64,000 nucleotides of DNA from Aurifilum marmelostoma (lineage: Eukaryota; Ascomycota; Sordariomycetes; Diaporthales; Cryphonectriaceae), in assembly GCA_027559495.1 (NCBI GenBank), contig JAMXSV010000024.1:1302001-1366000 (forward strand), given 5' to 3'. The notes beneath the pieces were generated by a model. It searched no databases, was not told the DNA's origin, and saw nothing but the letters and a program-made list of their open reading frames with translations. Positions 1 through 11,522 of this stretch are shown here, piece after piece (the first letter of the stretch is position 1; every line of letters begins with the position of its first letter). A program made the position numbers and the translations under genes.

Positions 1-511
1 TTTTTTATGCCTGCTTCATCATTCGCCAGCCCGGGCTACCACAAAGACCTTGGAAATTGTCTAGAAAGAAAATGTGTCGGACGGACGGACAAACGAATAT
101 TCACGGAACGAACATGAATAGAAGTACGATGAAGAAGACGGGAGACAAAATAAACAATCTCAAGGGATGCAACAAAATGAGATGGACGGAACTGTCGTTG
201 AAGAAGCGGGGATTTTTCTCATTTTTCACTCCTACCAGCCTTGTCACAATGCCACGGCTTATCAGCTCGTCTTGCAAGTATCCACCACCGGGGCTCTTCG
301 TCTATGCCAACATGAACGCCACTGAACCCCAAGAGCTGGCCGTCCTGGTGCTATAGCTGCAAGGACTCCTTTTTCTTTTTGTGGGGGGAGGGGGGTGTCC
401 GGACAGATGAGTATGGTACATAGTGACGTCGTTATATCGTCGTCAAAGTTTCTCGGGTATTAGAATTCTTTTTGGGAGGTTGATATTTTTTCTTGAATTT
501 TACTCGTTATT
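1..511. other. Left window edge and HSP10 3' flank, no gene
   Basis: No open frame here shows protein-like composition or splices into a recognisable protein. The right part is the 3' flank of the minus-strand HSP10 gene. A G-rich tract lies near 380-392. Confidence 0.6.
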
Positions 512-1223
512 CTACTCGTTGATCTTGGCAAGGATACTGTAATACAATCATGTCAACATCTCGTCCACGGCGCAAAGTGACCGTCTCGAATGGGGTGAAA
601 ACTTACTCGCTGTCCCGGAACAGGTGGAACTCGTCCTCGCCGACCTTGACAGGAGAGCCGCCGAACTGCAGGGAGCAATGTCAGTAAAAGAGATTACAAT
701 GTCCCACAGCACACATAACCTAGGCTATGGGCGAGTGTCTCTGTCTATCACGCCCGCACCACACTGTTCGTTCTTCGTCCTCCTCGGGGCCTTGCTCTTA
801 CCGTGGGAATCAGCACGCGGTCGCCGGCCTGCACGCCCATGGGCACGCGCTTGCCCTCCTTATCGAGACCGCCGGGGCCGACGGCCAGGACCTTGGCCTC
901 GTTGAGCTCCTTGACGCTCGACTCGGGCAGGAAGATGCCGGAGGCGGTCTTGGCCTCGGCCTTGATGCGCTGGACCAGGACGCGATCCAGGAGGGGCACG
1001 AGGGACTTGATCGATCGGATGGAGGTGGCCTGCCGAACAGAAGGAATGTGTCAGCCATGGCTGGTGCTACAGGTCATAATGGCAAGCTCGTAAGGTATTT
1101 GTCACAATTCCTGTCTGGGGCACCAATACCTGCCCCCAGCTCGAGGCTGCATGAGCTTCGTGCAGCTCCTCGATTAAGGAGAGGTGCATAGTAATGTATG
1201 GCAGGGGGGGAGGGACTTACCAT
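512..1223 (-). CDS. HSP10: Mitochondrial 10 kDa chaperonin (HSP10, GroES family)
   Basis: Co-chaperonin that caps the Hsp60 ring in the mitochondrial matrix during protein folding. Four exons join to 104 aa, the normal family length: 1223-1221 (ATG alone), 1029-802, 665-607 and 536-512. All introns are GT-AG. The protein opens with an ATSIRSIKS-type uncleaved matrix signal and continues with LLDRVLVQRIKAEAKTASGI, the GVQAGDRVLIP segment, FGGSPVKVGEDEFHLFRDSD and ends ILAKINE, a textbook GroES fold. The start was chosen because the ATG sits directly before GTAAGT and restores frame with the long second exon. Heat-shock control is expected for the family; upstream GAA triplets near 1346 and 1356 are suggestive only. 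Confidence 0.95.
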
Positions 1224-1988
1224 TTTGAAGTATTATGGGTGATTGTGAGAGGGAGTTGTAGAGGCACAATCGACGACAGTGGGAAACAAAGGGAGTTGTG
1301 GAAGAGGAAAGGAACTCGGCACCTTAAAAGTTGAAGCAATCGGCAGAAACAGATGGAAGAGGTTCTGGAGAAAAAAAATATGACTAATGCAGCAGGGGTC
1401 AGGGTACAGAATGATAATGCTTCTCATTGGATAATTAGGAGCGCAAGTTCTCCACTAGCATCGTGTAAGTGAGTACAGCAAGCCGGTACATCCATACAAG
1501 TACGCGACATGTTTTGAGCAGCAGCAGTCATGTCCCATGACCATGGAGGATCCAAACCTGCTTCATTCATCGATCGATTATAATCGTCTATTCCTGCAGG
1601 ATAGTGACGGGTACACACACGCCCTCGAAGGCGCCTGAGTATGTAAAGAACCGCTGAAAAAAATGATCAGAAACACCCTACCTCTCTATCCGCCCACGAA
1701 GTATGAATGTTCAATGCAAATGCGCTGCTGGCCCATTTATGACCAACCGAGATATCAAGCCAGCCCCTTCAACTACTTCCTTTAACGCCAGTCTGTTTTG
1801 AATCATAATCCTGCTCCACCCCGCTCCGGTACATCTTGCCGTAATCAGTAAGACAATTGCAACAATAATTCTTGACGGCGTGAGCCTGTGCCTCTCCCCC
1901 CTGCTCTCTCGTTCGTCGTGTCGACCCGCTGTGTGACATGAACCACTCGAGGAACCCTTTGAGCAACAACCTGCCCGAGACCTCCCTC
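1224..1988. other. Intergenic: HSP10 upstream region and kinase 3' flank
   Basis: Both flanking genes are on the minus strand, so this holds the HSP10 promoter and the end of the kinase transcript. GAA triplets at 1346 and 1356 are 10 nt apart, with a TTC at 1363, which is a loose and non-canonical heat-shock-element arrangement. No gene seen. Confidence 0.5.
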
Positions 1989-4920
1989 CTACTTTGTTGC
2001 AGCTGGCGCAGATGACGGAGGTTCCAACGTATGCACATGGTCCTCTGCCTTGACGACCTTGCCGAGCTCGATTTGCCGGCAGATAACTGTGTTGCTCACC
2101 CAGTTGTCATCTAAGATCTCCGTCATCTTGGCGCGCTTCTTCGGATCGATCTCAAGCATTCGTCCAATAACGTGACGGCTCTCTCTCGGCAGCAGCCTGA
2201 GAATTCTCCAAGGCCCTCTGATAACTTCCTTAGGTTTCTCGCCCGAGCCGGATGCGCCGGTCGAATGGGTCGAGCCGGATGCGTGGTTTTCTGAGGCAGT
2301 GGAGCTCTCGCGTGTTTTGTCATGCTGGGCATGGGGTCGGTGTTGGTGGCGAGATTTCTCCGCGTCATGCTTCACCTTGGCCTTTTCATCCTCACCGATG
2401 AAGAAATCTCGTGGAGGGGTATCGTGCAGAGCACTTGTCGATTTGTTGGGTGGGAGGACTAGCTTCTTGGGATCGTGCCCAGGCGTCGGCTCTGATGCGA
2501 AGAGCTTATATGAGTTGTCCGTCATTCGTGGGACCTTCCAAGGGAACCGGCGCAAGGTCATGCAGCAGTAGATAATTGCCAGTGACCAGATGTCGACTGC
2601 CGTTGGGTCGTATTTGCGTTCCTCGTACACCTCGGGTGCGAGATATGGGTCAGAGCCCACGATTCCTGCAGCAGTGTCAGCAGTCAGCGACGACAGGAGT
2701 AGCTGATCCCACAGCAGACTGCAACTCACCAGATGCAAGAACCATATTGTTCTCGAATGGGTACTTAAACACATGTGCACTGCCGAAATCGATTATCTTC
2801 ATGATGCCATGCTCGTTCACCACCACGTTGTCGAGCTTGAGGTCCCGATGAGCCAGGCCCATGCTGTGAAGGTAGGTCACGCCGCTCAGGATCTGTAGGA
2901 AGCAGCACGAGACTTCTTCCCGCGTCATCTTGCCCGTCATCACGATGGCGAACAGATCAAATGGCGCATATTCCATCACCTCAAACCACTTGCCCTTCTC
3001 CTGGACAATATCCAGGGTCTCGATGATGTTGCCGTGGTGTAAGGATGATCCGATGCAATACTCGGCTGTCAGCTTCTTGACGTACTCCTTCTCCGTCTCA
3101 TATGAGTGGCGAGGTCGGAACTCCTTGACAGCGAAAACGGTGTTGTCCTCGCTCCGCTTCATAAGCCTGACCGACCCACCGGCTCCAGAGCCCAGAACTC
3201 TGCCCAGTTTTCCATACTTGGAAGTCAGGCCGTGGTCATCACCGAAAGGTATCTGGGTGCCCGACCTCGAGACAGGTGGCGTCTTATAACCGGACCTGAT
3301 GCTCGCAGCCGGTGACGTGCCCCGCTTCGGCTTGTGGTGGCCCATCTTGAAAAATCTCTTGAGATCCGACATGGAGCCTTGGCGGCTGTGGGTCGTGCCA
3401 TGGCTATCTTCCCTGTGGAGGTCGCTGTTCTTGCCCAGGGCGCTGAGCAGGGTCGAGCTTCGCTTGTCCGTGGACGCCCTGGGCAGGCTCAGGGTTGAAG
3501 AGCTCGGGGAAACCTTAGTTCCCTTTTTGCTGCGCGAGAAGACGAACCGCGGCTCGATAGGCCCCTGGGGCTGTCGCTTGCTAGCGGAGTAAGGGTCATG
3601 GGCATCGCCTGAAGGGGTGAACGGGCGGGTGTAGTGAGCCGAGGCCCGGTTGGGACTGGAATCGCGAGACCCTGGTAGCGATCCGGGGCCGAGGGTGAAC
3701 ATGCCCTTCCTGTGACTCTGCTCCGGCGCTCCTAGATGCTCGGAGACAGGACGCCTCTGGTGAGGGCCGTCAGACGCTGGTCGGTGCGGCAGGGTTCGGG
3801 TGGAGGTCTTTGGTGAGGTGTCTCGCTTGTTGGAGTCCTGCGGCGTCATGACATCGCTTGCTGCGCGCTTCTCCTCGTGCGGTGGTTCCGAGACCTTTGT
3901 ATCCGATGCGCCGTCCGTTCCGGATGGAGTCAGAGGTGGGGAATTGACTTCGGGCCCTCGCGGCGCGAGGCGAGGCGAGGGGATGCTCGTGGAGCTTTGC
4001 GTCTGCTGCCGGCTCGGATCTCGCGACGATTCGTCGTGGGACGGCACCTTGGAGATGAGGATCAGTATCTGCTTGGTCTTCAAGAGCCGACGCGGCGATT
4101 CGACGGTGCGGGATGAAAGAAGAGCCATGATCGGGCGGGCGAGGGAAAGCCGAGGTGGACTAAGCTCTCTTTTAAGGTAGGAGAACAAAGGTAGGTCGGT
4201 GCGAGAGGACAAACGGAGAGAAGGAGAGAACTCAACATACTCTGGAGGCAGGCAAAGAATAGGCCTCGAACGAGAATATGTTCATCCGCTTCTCTTGTAG
4301 TCGGTTGCCCTGGAGAGACTTGGACAGCGCCTTGAGGTCCTCGGGTGTGACCTCGCCCACATGGTCATCCTGCGAGGGCGGCGACTGCGACAAGCAGTGC
4401 TGGGGATTAATCTCTTGTACAGTCGATTTGAAGCGAACGGTGGGGCCAACGCTGTCTTCAGTAGACGTCGGCGCATCATCGGCATGTTCGGACGGGCGCT
4501 GCGAGACATCTGTGGGAGCTAAGAAGACTCATCCGGTCAGCTAGGAAAGGAGGCTTTGGAACAGACATGACTTGTTGCTGTCCGATGCCATGTGGGGGAA
4601 AAAAAAAATTATGATCGTGGTGGCGGCAGGTGAAGAGCAAAAAGGGGGGAAGGGAAGGGGAGAAGAGGCTGGCGAGGGCTGATCGAGGGTGTTGTGGTGG
4701 CTTCAACACATGTTTGACATGTGGGGTTGCCACCCAAAGAAAAGCCGTCGATGCCGGACATGGAGGGGCTAAAAGGGCGCCCTGCGTGTGGCAGTTCTCT
4801 CTGCTCACCTTGAGATGGGAGCTGCGGGTTGGGCAGCTCGCCTTGCGCCTCTTGCGAGAGCGCAGCCATGGTGGCCTGGTTGTCGCAAACCTCTGACGAA
4901 TTGGATTCTTCTGGTATCAT
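1989..4920 (-). CDS. hal4: HAL4/SAT4-type serine/threonine protein kinase
   Basis: Fungal kinase of the Npr1/Hal5 group. Family members stabilise plasma-membrane transporters and tune cation homeostasis. Four exons give 791 aa: 4920-4809, 4509-4241, 4047-2730 and 2665-1989. Exon 2 carries the family N-terminal block ([10 protein letters not shown], then [15 protein letters not shown] and SLPASR). A Ser/Pro/Arg-rich disordered stretch follows. The kinase domain starts near residue 415: glycine loop [12 protein letters not shown] lysine about K435 (VFAVKEF), HRDLKLDN with catalytic Asp about D529, DFG Asp about D547, and [13 protein letters not shown] as the activation/APE segment, with the usual long insert before the C-lobe. 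The second intron ends CCAAG after a CTGAT branch site; an in-frame alternative acceptor 18 nt upstream would add six residues. Substrates are unknown. Confidence 0.88.
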
Positions 4921-7034
4921 GGGTGTTGTGTGCTGCTTGTCGGGACGAGAAAGCGACGCCGGTGGGCAGTGGTGGTGAGGCAGAATTTGGGTGTGATGTG
5001 CAGATGGAAAGATGTGATGACGGGCAGTGGCCGGGACAGAAGTAAAAGTGAACTACATAGTACTGAGCAGCCCAGGCCCGCCCCCCCCCCCCCCGGTTCT
5101 GAACCTGGACTGGACTGCGCAAGGTGCAGTCGATGATGTGGGGCCGAGTCAAGATGCACTGCTGGGCTTATCCTCATGATCCTGGTAAATCCGCGTTCGC
5201 GAAGCACAGTACATACTTGGCAAGTCACTTCCCACCCAAACACGGCACCAGGTGTACGTACTGGCATACTACCAACATGCCACAATGTACTACAGCAAGC
5301 ACACACTCACACACACACCCACACCATTCCAAGCCCTACGCAGTACGATAGTGCTGTGTTATAGCGGCAGGCTGAGCTAACTGTGACCTGCAGGTGAGAC
5401 AAGCATCTGATGCTGCGGAATCGGTCACGGCCCAGTTGCGGCCGGAGACGACGGGGGCTCGGGTTTCTTTTTCTGGGCATCGATCCTCAAAAGCCTATCC
5501 ACCTTTTTGTCGTGGGTCGACCCTATCGTGAGTGCCAGCCCCCGCTTCGTGGTCCTCTCTCGTGGGGTCCATATTCGTTACGGTAAATAAGTAAGTAGTA
5601 CATTACTGACGACACACGACAGAAAGAGTCCGGGTGAGTTATGTCATAGAGGGACAAAAGAGGAGAAATATCAGCTTGTGGTAAGGCTTGTGCGCCTTGA
5701 CTGAAAAGAAACTCTTGGTTGGCCCAATCCTAAGCGCCGGCTGTCACGTTATCGATGTCGTCGTCGTTGTCGTTTGTGAATCAGAGACAAAAGAGCAGCG
5801 GGCAAGCTTGGACATGCCCCCGAAGCTGGTCATCGGCGAACCCGGAGGGGCTTAGACCTGAGTATTTGACACCTCGTGTATGGCTGGCTCATTTGCCTCA
5901 ACTGGATTGTGGAATTGAATTCCTACAGTTGTCATTTCTCTCCTTTCTCAACCTTCTCCCAACCTTGCGCCACCTACCACAGAAGAAGAAAATCGGACAG
6001 ACTGATGATCCTCAAGCCATCTGAAGCCTCTATCCAGAAGTTCCCTCTACTCGTGTACAGTTGACATCATTATGAAGATCTGCTCCTTGGACTTTTTTGA
6101 GTCTTGTGGCTGCAATCTATGGCCTCGCCTCGACAGGCGAGTTGCAGCAACATGTAGCAATCTCTTATACCCGCTGCCTGCCGATCATGAGCGCAACTCC
6201 GTGCCACGTTCACTAGCCTCAGGCAGGCAACGGCGGTTATGATATTAAGATGCAGGTCAGTGAGTAAGCTGCCCATCTGTGAAAAAAACAAAGGGCACTG
6301 GCACCTTGGGAGCGTGATCAATCCTATGGTCGCGGCCAGACCAGCTTGCTGACGTCGTTGTCTTGAAAAAGAGTGTGTGGACGAATTGGGAACTTCCTTC
6401 CGCGCTAGGATAGTATTACACCGGGTTCGGGAGAATCAAACTAACCATCTTACCGCCCGAAACTGGTAAACTAGATGTTCGGCTGTCGCGGTACGCTACA
6501 TATCATCCAAGTCTGCTTTCCTCCTCATGACTAGCAAACAGACCACTGATTCCATCTGCCGAAACAGCCTTGCGCGACAGGGCTGAATGCTGTGCTGCTT
6601 CTTGCAGCCGTCCCTAGGGTCTCACTCTCGGCCACATGGCGGCCCAGCAGAGGCGCTGGCTGGGTGCGTTGGGCCTGAGGCTTACGCGAGGTTGGGCCCT
6701 GCAGCTGGTGAGGCTTGGTGCGTGACCGCATTAAAACAAAATGCCACCATGTCCGGGCCGGCATGGACCACACTCTCGAAACTGCCTGGTGGTTTTCTGA
6801 AATAGCGGCGGCCGCACAGAACAACGCCGGAGAGCATCCCCCGACTGCATGTTAGGGGAGTTGATCCCTTCATCTGTACGCTATTGATACCATGCCGATG
6901 ATGCAGGATGATCGCTCACGTGCCTGAAGCCGTGAACCATAATTTTAAATTTTTGCCCCCTCAATGCCAGATAACACCGGATCCTTAAACGCCAGCCATG
7001 TGATGACGAACCACGAAGAGAGATCTCGCCTCCG
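4921..7034. other. Intergenic: kinase upstream region
   Basis: About 2.1 kb between two minus-strand genes. It contains a run of 14 C at 5081-5094, a CA-rich tract near 5305-5325 and one copy of TACATAGTA (5054-5062). The short open frames lack protein-like composition. No gene or RNA seen. Confidence 0.55.
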
Positions 7035-7577
7035 TTATGCCACAACGGTGATGCCAATCGACCTTGCCTGGTAGATGATCGACTTGCAGAGGCCCTCAAG
7101 GGATAGACCAGAGAGCCGCAGCTCAGACTGCTTGATCTTGGCAATCTCGTAGACATGCTTCAGGCTGACCGACCCTGCGGAGTCGTGACCCGCCTTTGCG
7201 GCACCTTTCCTCTTGCCCTTCTTGCCCATGGGCGCCTCAGCTGCGTTGAGCAGCAGCCATGATGTCTGTGGCGTCCGTACGTCGAAGTGGAATGATCGAT
7301 CAGGCCGGACGGTGACGCGGACGGGCAGCGGCGTGCCTGGGTTGATGTGTGCTGTCCTCGCGTTGAATTCCTGGGCGACAGGGCGTCAGCTTGTGTGTGC
7401 GGAGCTAGATTCCAAAACACAATGCACTGTCCATCATCATACCTTGCAGAAATCCATCGACTTGATACCTTTGCTGCCCAGAGCTGGACCTACAGGCGGA
7501 CTCGGACTGGCCTGTCCAGCTCCGACAATGAGCTTGACCATCTGGTCGACGGCCGCACCACCCCGCGGCTTGGACAT
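7035..7577 (-). CDS. MRPL19: Mitochondrial large-subunit ribosomal protein uL11m
   Basis: Component of the mitoribosome GTPase-associated centre that binds the large-subunit rRNA. Two exons, 7577-7443 and 7370-7035, give 156 aa. Exon 1 encodes [26 protein letters not shown] sequence ending [15 protein letters not shown], the L11 N-terminal signature with the Pro-rich linker. Exon 2 continues [20 protein letters not shown], a middle region containing a basic GKKGKRKG patch, and ends [13 protein letters not shown] followed by [19 protein letters not shown]. The start is the first ATG after an in-frame stop. No long presequence is visible; fungal mitochondrial L11 proteins often lack a long one. 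It faces SVF1 across about 0.7 kb. Confidence 0.93.
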
Positions 7578-8285
7578 GATGACGAGCTCTGCGTGGGCAG
7601 CAACCTTTTTCTCCACAGGTTGCAGCAGCTGTCGTGGTCGTTAATAAAGTTGCGGCGTCCACCTGAGCTGAGAAGGCGTGGTGGATCTGGCGGAAATGGG
7701 GGGGGGGGGTTCGAGGCACGCGATTGCGATCACGACTTGGAACGGGAAATTTTCATGGGGGATTGGTCTCCCTCGATGCTTCTCTCGCCAAGGCGCGGCT
7801 GGCAAAAGCGGGAGCGAGCTCTAGCAGGCGCTGCACCACCGAACAGGCGACAAGGGGCCCTGACCCCAATGTATGCTAGGGGTTTGCTAAGGGTCCGTCA
7901 GCCCGCCCAATGCCCTGGCCGGGCGTCCCGGGCTGATGTCAGTGGGGCGACTTAGAGGCACATGCAGTGACACTCGAAGCTGCTAGTACTGCAACTGGCA
8001 GACTGGCAAGGGCCCCTCCATCCAGGCGATTTTCATGTTCTTGCCGTCCTCCACGTTCAGGCATTGATCTTCCCAAGGGCCAACTCAGACAAGGGCGGTG
8101 TGATCACGAGTAGTACCTGAGCCTTTTATTGCACGAAACCTTGTCTCCTCGTCAGTCGAGGTCTTTTGTCTCGAGCTTCATATTCATACGATCAATTTCC
8201 CCAGGGCTCGTTCCGAAACACACAGCTTCCTGCCCCTCATTCCACCCTGAAGATCGTATTCCTACCCTCCCCCAAACCACTCAAG
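7578..8285. other. Divergent promoter between MRPL19 and SVF1
   Basis: 708 bp separate the two start codons, which point away from each other, so both promoters must lie here. A run of G at 7699-7709 is the only low-complexity tract. I see no clear TATA element and no gene. Confidence 0.6.
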
Positions 8286-9655
8286 ATGTTTAAGTGGGCT
8301 CAGAAAACGTGAGTCCATATCCTCGTCGTGAAGACTCGAGGATGACGACCCGCAGACTGACAACAACATTTCCACAAGGCTGGCCGACGTGGCCGGCACC
8401 AAAGAGCCCATCTATGGCCCGACCGCAATCCGCTCCGTGGCCGAGCAGGCCAAGGAAACCCCGTACACCGAGCTGAAGAGAGACGACATGAAGTGGTTTA
8501 CCATGAACTCGACGAGCGTGGAGACATTCACCTTCTACCTGATGGCGGACAGCGGCCACGCGGCTTTCGTTCAGGTCATCTATAGTAATGTGGCGTACGC
8601 CACCACTTTTTCTTTTTGGATCCTCCCTTGTGCTGCCTCAACCCCAGACGCCCCAATGCTGACTGCTTGATGTTCGTGCACAGCGGCATCCGCACGACTG
8701 TCCAGTTCAACTCCAAGATCTTCTACCCAGAGACCTCCAAGGAGCCCCTCTGGTGCACCACGCAGCTCAAGGACGTCGACTTCAGCGAGGACCGGTGCAA
8801 CTTCTACGCACAAGACTGCGCCATCGAGCTGTCCGCCGACGGAGAGTTCTATACTATCAAGTCGATGAACGATGCCAAGTCTGTGGTCAACATAACCATC
8901 CGGAAGGCGGCCCCGGGCTTCGTCTGCGGCAAGGACGGCAAGACGCTGTACGGCACGGATCTGTCGAACCCATGGGGCTCGATGCGCCACGCCTTCTGGC
9001 CTCGCTGCGTCGCCGAGGGCACGATCGCCACGCCCGAAGGCCCCATCGACTTCAAGGGCAAGGCCCTCTTCATCCACGCGCTGCAGGGCATGAAGCCGCA
9101 CCACGCGGCGGCGAAATGGAGCTACGCCAACTTCCAGGGCAAGAATGTGTCTGCGGTGATGATGGAGTACACGACGCCTCCCTCGTACGGATCCACTGTG
9201 GTCAGCGTGGGTGGTCTCGCCAAGGACGGAGAGATGATCTCTGGGGGCTGCACCAACAAGGCCACCCACACCAGGACCAAGCAGGACGACAGCAACTCGT
9301 GGCCGGAGCCTGAGGCTGTCAAGTTTGAGTGGAGCGGGACAAGCAAGGATGGCAAGGCGGTGCAGGCGGTAATTGAGACGGAGCTGGAGGACAGGCTTGA
9401 CAGGATCGACGTCATGGCCGAGGTCCCGGGGTTCGTCAAGCAGATTGTTGCTGGAGCTGCTGGTACTAAGCCATACATTTACCAGGTAAGTTTAAACTTT
9501 CTCGCCTACTCAACTACACTATGCACTTGGGGCTAAGAAAAATGTTACAGTTCATGCCGAGGAATCACAAGGTGACTTTGAAGTTGAAGGTCGGAGACGA
9601 GGAGACGGTGGAGGAGGGCACGCTGTTCAGTGAGGCCACTTTCATCTCGGAATAG
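8286..9655 (+). CDS. SVF1: Survival factor SVF1, lipocalin-like ceramide carrier
   Basis: Svf1 protects against oxidative stress and in yeast moves ceramide between ER and Golgi. Four exons, 8286-8308, 8379-8594, 8684-9485 and 9551-9655, give 381 aa. The N-terminus ([20 protein letters not shown]) can form the membrane-binding amphipathic helix of the family. It is followed by two lipocalin-like halves: one with [20 protein letters not shown] and VQVIYSN, the other with [20 protein letters not shown] and WSYANFQG, ending [20 protein letters not shown]. Exon phases agree at every junction and the first exon is only 23 nt. The length is shorter than the yeast protein but normal for filamentous fungi. 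Confidence 0.95.
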
Positions 9656-10444
9656 AAGGGGAGAGGCGACCAGAAGCTGCTCTTCATTAGACGGAAATAA
9701 CACGATATCAAACAACCATGGAATACTTTTGGAAAACAAAGACATGGTAGATGTACAGGAAGAGATGCGTTATGGCGTTGGAGGACGATGGACTTTATTG
9801 TATGAGGGACGGGAGGCCACACGCTTCGTCTGTTACCTCCGCTGCTAAAGCTGACGTGAATATGTGGCATCGTCTGAGTATAGAGACTTGTAATTCCCAG
9901 CTTGGTATAATCTAATAAGCTTCTTGAGCCTGTGTGCATGATCTACTGTACTATTCTCAAGGACCCTCTGTGATTGATGAATGGTTTGATTCACTGATTT
10001 CTACCCAAACTGTTGCTTCCGTCGTTACTTCTACTATGAAACAGCACAAGTGCTGACTATTGCATGGTAGTATACATGATAATGAATATACAGTAGTAGA
10101 TGGCTTATCTTATCAGTCCACTACCGTACAAACGCTTTTGGCCCCCAGTCAAACAGCCCCTCCGCCTTCTTCGCATCCCCAGGCCTCTCCGCTGTTATTA
10201 TACTTACCTCCCCAATGCTGCTCGTGCTTTTAAATGTTGTCCAAGCTCCAAAACCCCACAAGAACTGAGCCCGTTCCCCGTCACCCCGTCTGGCACCAAG
10301 AAATCGAACGGCGTGCGTCCGAGCGGGCCATGACAACCACTGTTTACTATAGTATTATTATCGTTGTTTGACCCCGTAGCTTTTTTTTTTTTTTCTCTCT
10401 CGGCCCACGGTGCCCACCGGCACCGGCAGCGACTATTGCCCAGC
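9656..10444. other. Intergenic: SVF1 3' flank and hH4v promoter
   Basis: Tandem plus-strand genes flank this 0.8 kb stretch. A run of 14 T lies at 10381-10394, about 50 nt before the hH4v start codon. No gene seen. Confidence 0.55.
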
Positions 10445-11522
10445 ATGCCTTTCTCAGCGACACCTCAGCGTGGTGGACCTTCTGGTTCAAGGTTCTCCTC
10501 TGGCATCATGGGTGGCAAGGCTCTTGGGCTGGCTGGTAAGTCGGGCGCCAAGCGGCATCGGTAAGTGTGTTTTGGTTTCCGCTACAGTACTGTAGTTTAT
10601 ATCCACAGGTCAAACGTGCGAGTTTGGGCAGGGCAAACGGCCTCATTAGTGTGTCATGATGAGCCGGTTACTGATTTCGAAATGCAGCAAGATCATGAGG
10701 GACAACATACGAGGCATTAGTACGTTCTGTTCTCTCTCCCCCTTGGAAAAAAAAAACCCCGCCGAAATTCCACCAGGCACTCCTCCTTTTACCGCCTCCG
10801 CTGACGTGTTCTGTGTTGTCCTCTGCTATGTGCAGCTCGGCCTAGTATCCGGTGCGTAGTCAAGACAACGATACCTTGTGTCGCCGCGACGACATCATGC
10901 TGTCTCCTACTCCTCCCTCTCCCCACATCTCATGCGCACCATAGACAAACAAACGTACGACTCGTGGGCAGATTGCTGACGAGACCCCTCGCACAACCAG
11001 GCGCCTCGCCCGTCGTGGCGGCGTGAAACGCATCTCGGCTGAGATTTATGACGATATACGAGCCGCGCTGAAGGACCGTCTGACGAGTGTAAGTATCTCC
11101 TCCTCCTCCTCCTCCTCCTCCTCCCTCCACCGCCTCTTCAATGCATTGCACCCATGCCAGAATTTAGAAGGCACCTTCATCCTAGAGACACGCAAGCTAA
11201 CAGAATGCTCAGATCCTCCGCGACTGTATAACCTACGTCGAGCACCGACAGGCCAAGACCGTCACTCTCCACGATGTAAGTCGCGAACCAGAGCGCTTGT
11301 ACCTGAGAGTCGTGACATCGGATTCCCATCCCACGACCAACCGCTCAATCTCACTGAATCTCTCTCTCTCTCTCACACCAGGTTCTCCACGCCCTCAAGC
11401 GAATCGGTCGCCCGGTCTGGGGCTTCGAACTCCGGCTCAAACCCGACCAGTCTCACAGAGACGACAGGGCTCGCCGTCGCGGTCGCGCTGCCTCTGTCGA
11501 TCTCGGTGATGCCCTCAACTAG
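10445..11522 (+). CDS. hH4v: Histone H4 variant (H4v type)
   Basis: Divergent histone H4 of 151 aa; canonical H4 is about 102 aa. Six exons with consistent phases: 10445-10560, 10688-10719, 10836-10851 (only 16 nt), 11001-11088, 11213-11275 and 11382-11522. The core reads GAKRHRKIMRDNIRGITRPS, IRRLARRGGVKRISAEIYDD, then ILRDCITYVEHRQAKTVTLH and ALKRIGRPVWGF, clearly the H4 fold. Lysines matching K8, K12, K16, K20, K44, K59, K79 and K91 can be placed. K31 is replaced by Arg, and the C-terminal GFGG is replaced by GFE plus a basic tail of about 29 residues. The N-terminus has about 21 extra residues. Neurospora has an H4 variant gene of this class; function is unknown, and it cannot be said from sequence whether it enters nucleosomes. 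Confidence 0.92.
11098..11124 (+). repeat. (TCC)n microsatellite in an hH4v intron
   Basis: Pure TCC trinucleotide tract just after the donor site of the fourth hH4v intron. It is likely length-polymorphic. Confidence 0.9.

Noticed and set aside
1333..1365. Heat-shock element upstream of HSP10
   Set aside because: GAA/TTC triplets are present but spacing is not the canonical five-base step; kept only as a remark.
10653..10675. C-box/D-box-like words in the first hH4v intron, possible snoRNA
   Set aside because: The boxes are only about ten bases apart with no terminal stem.
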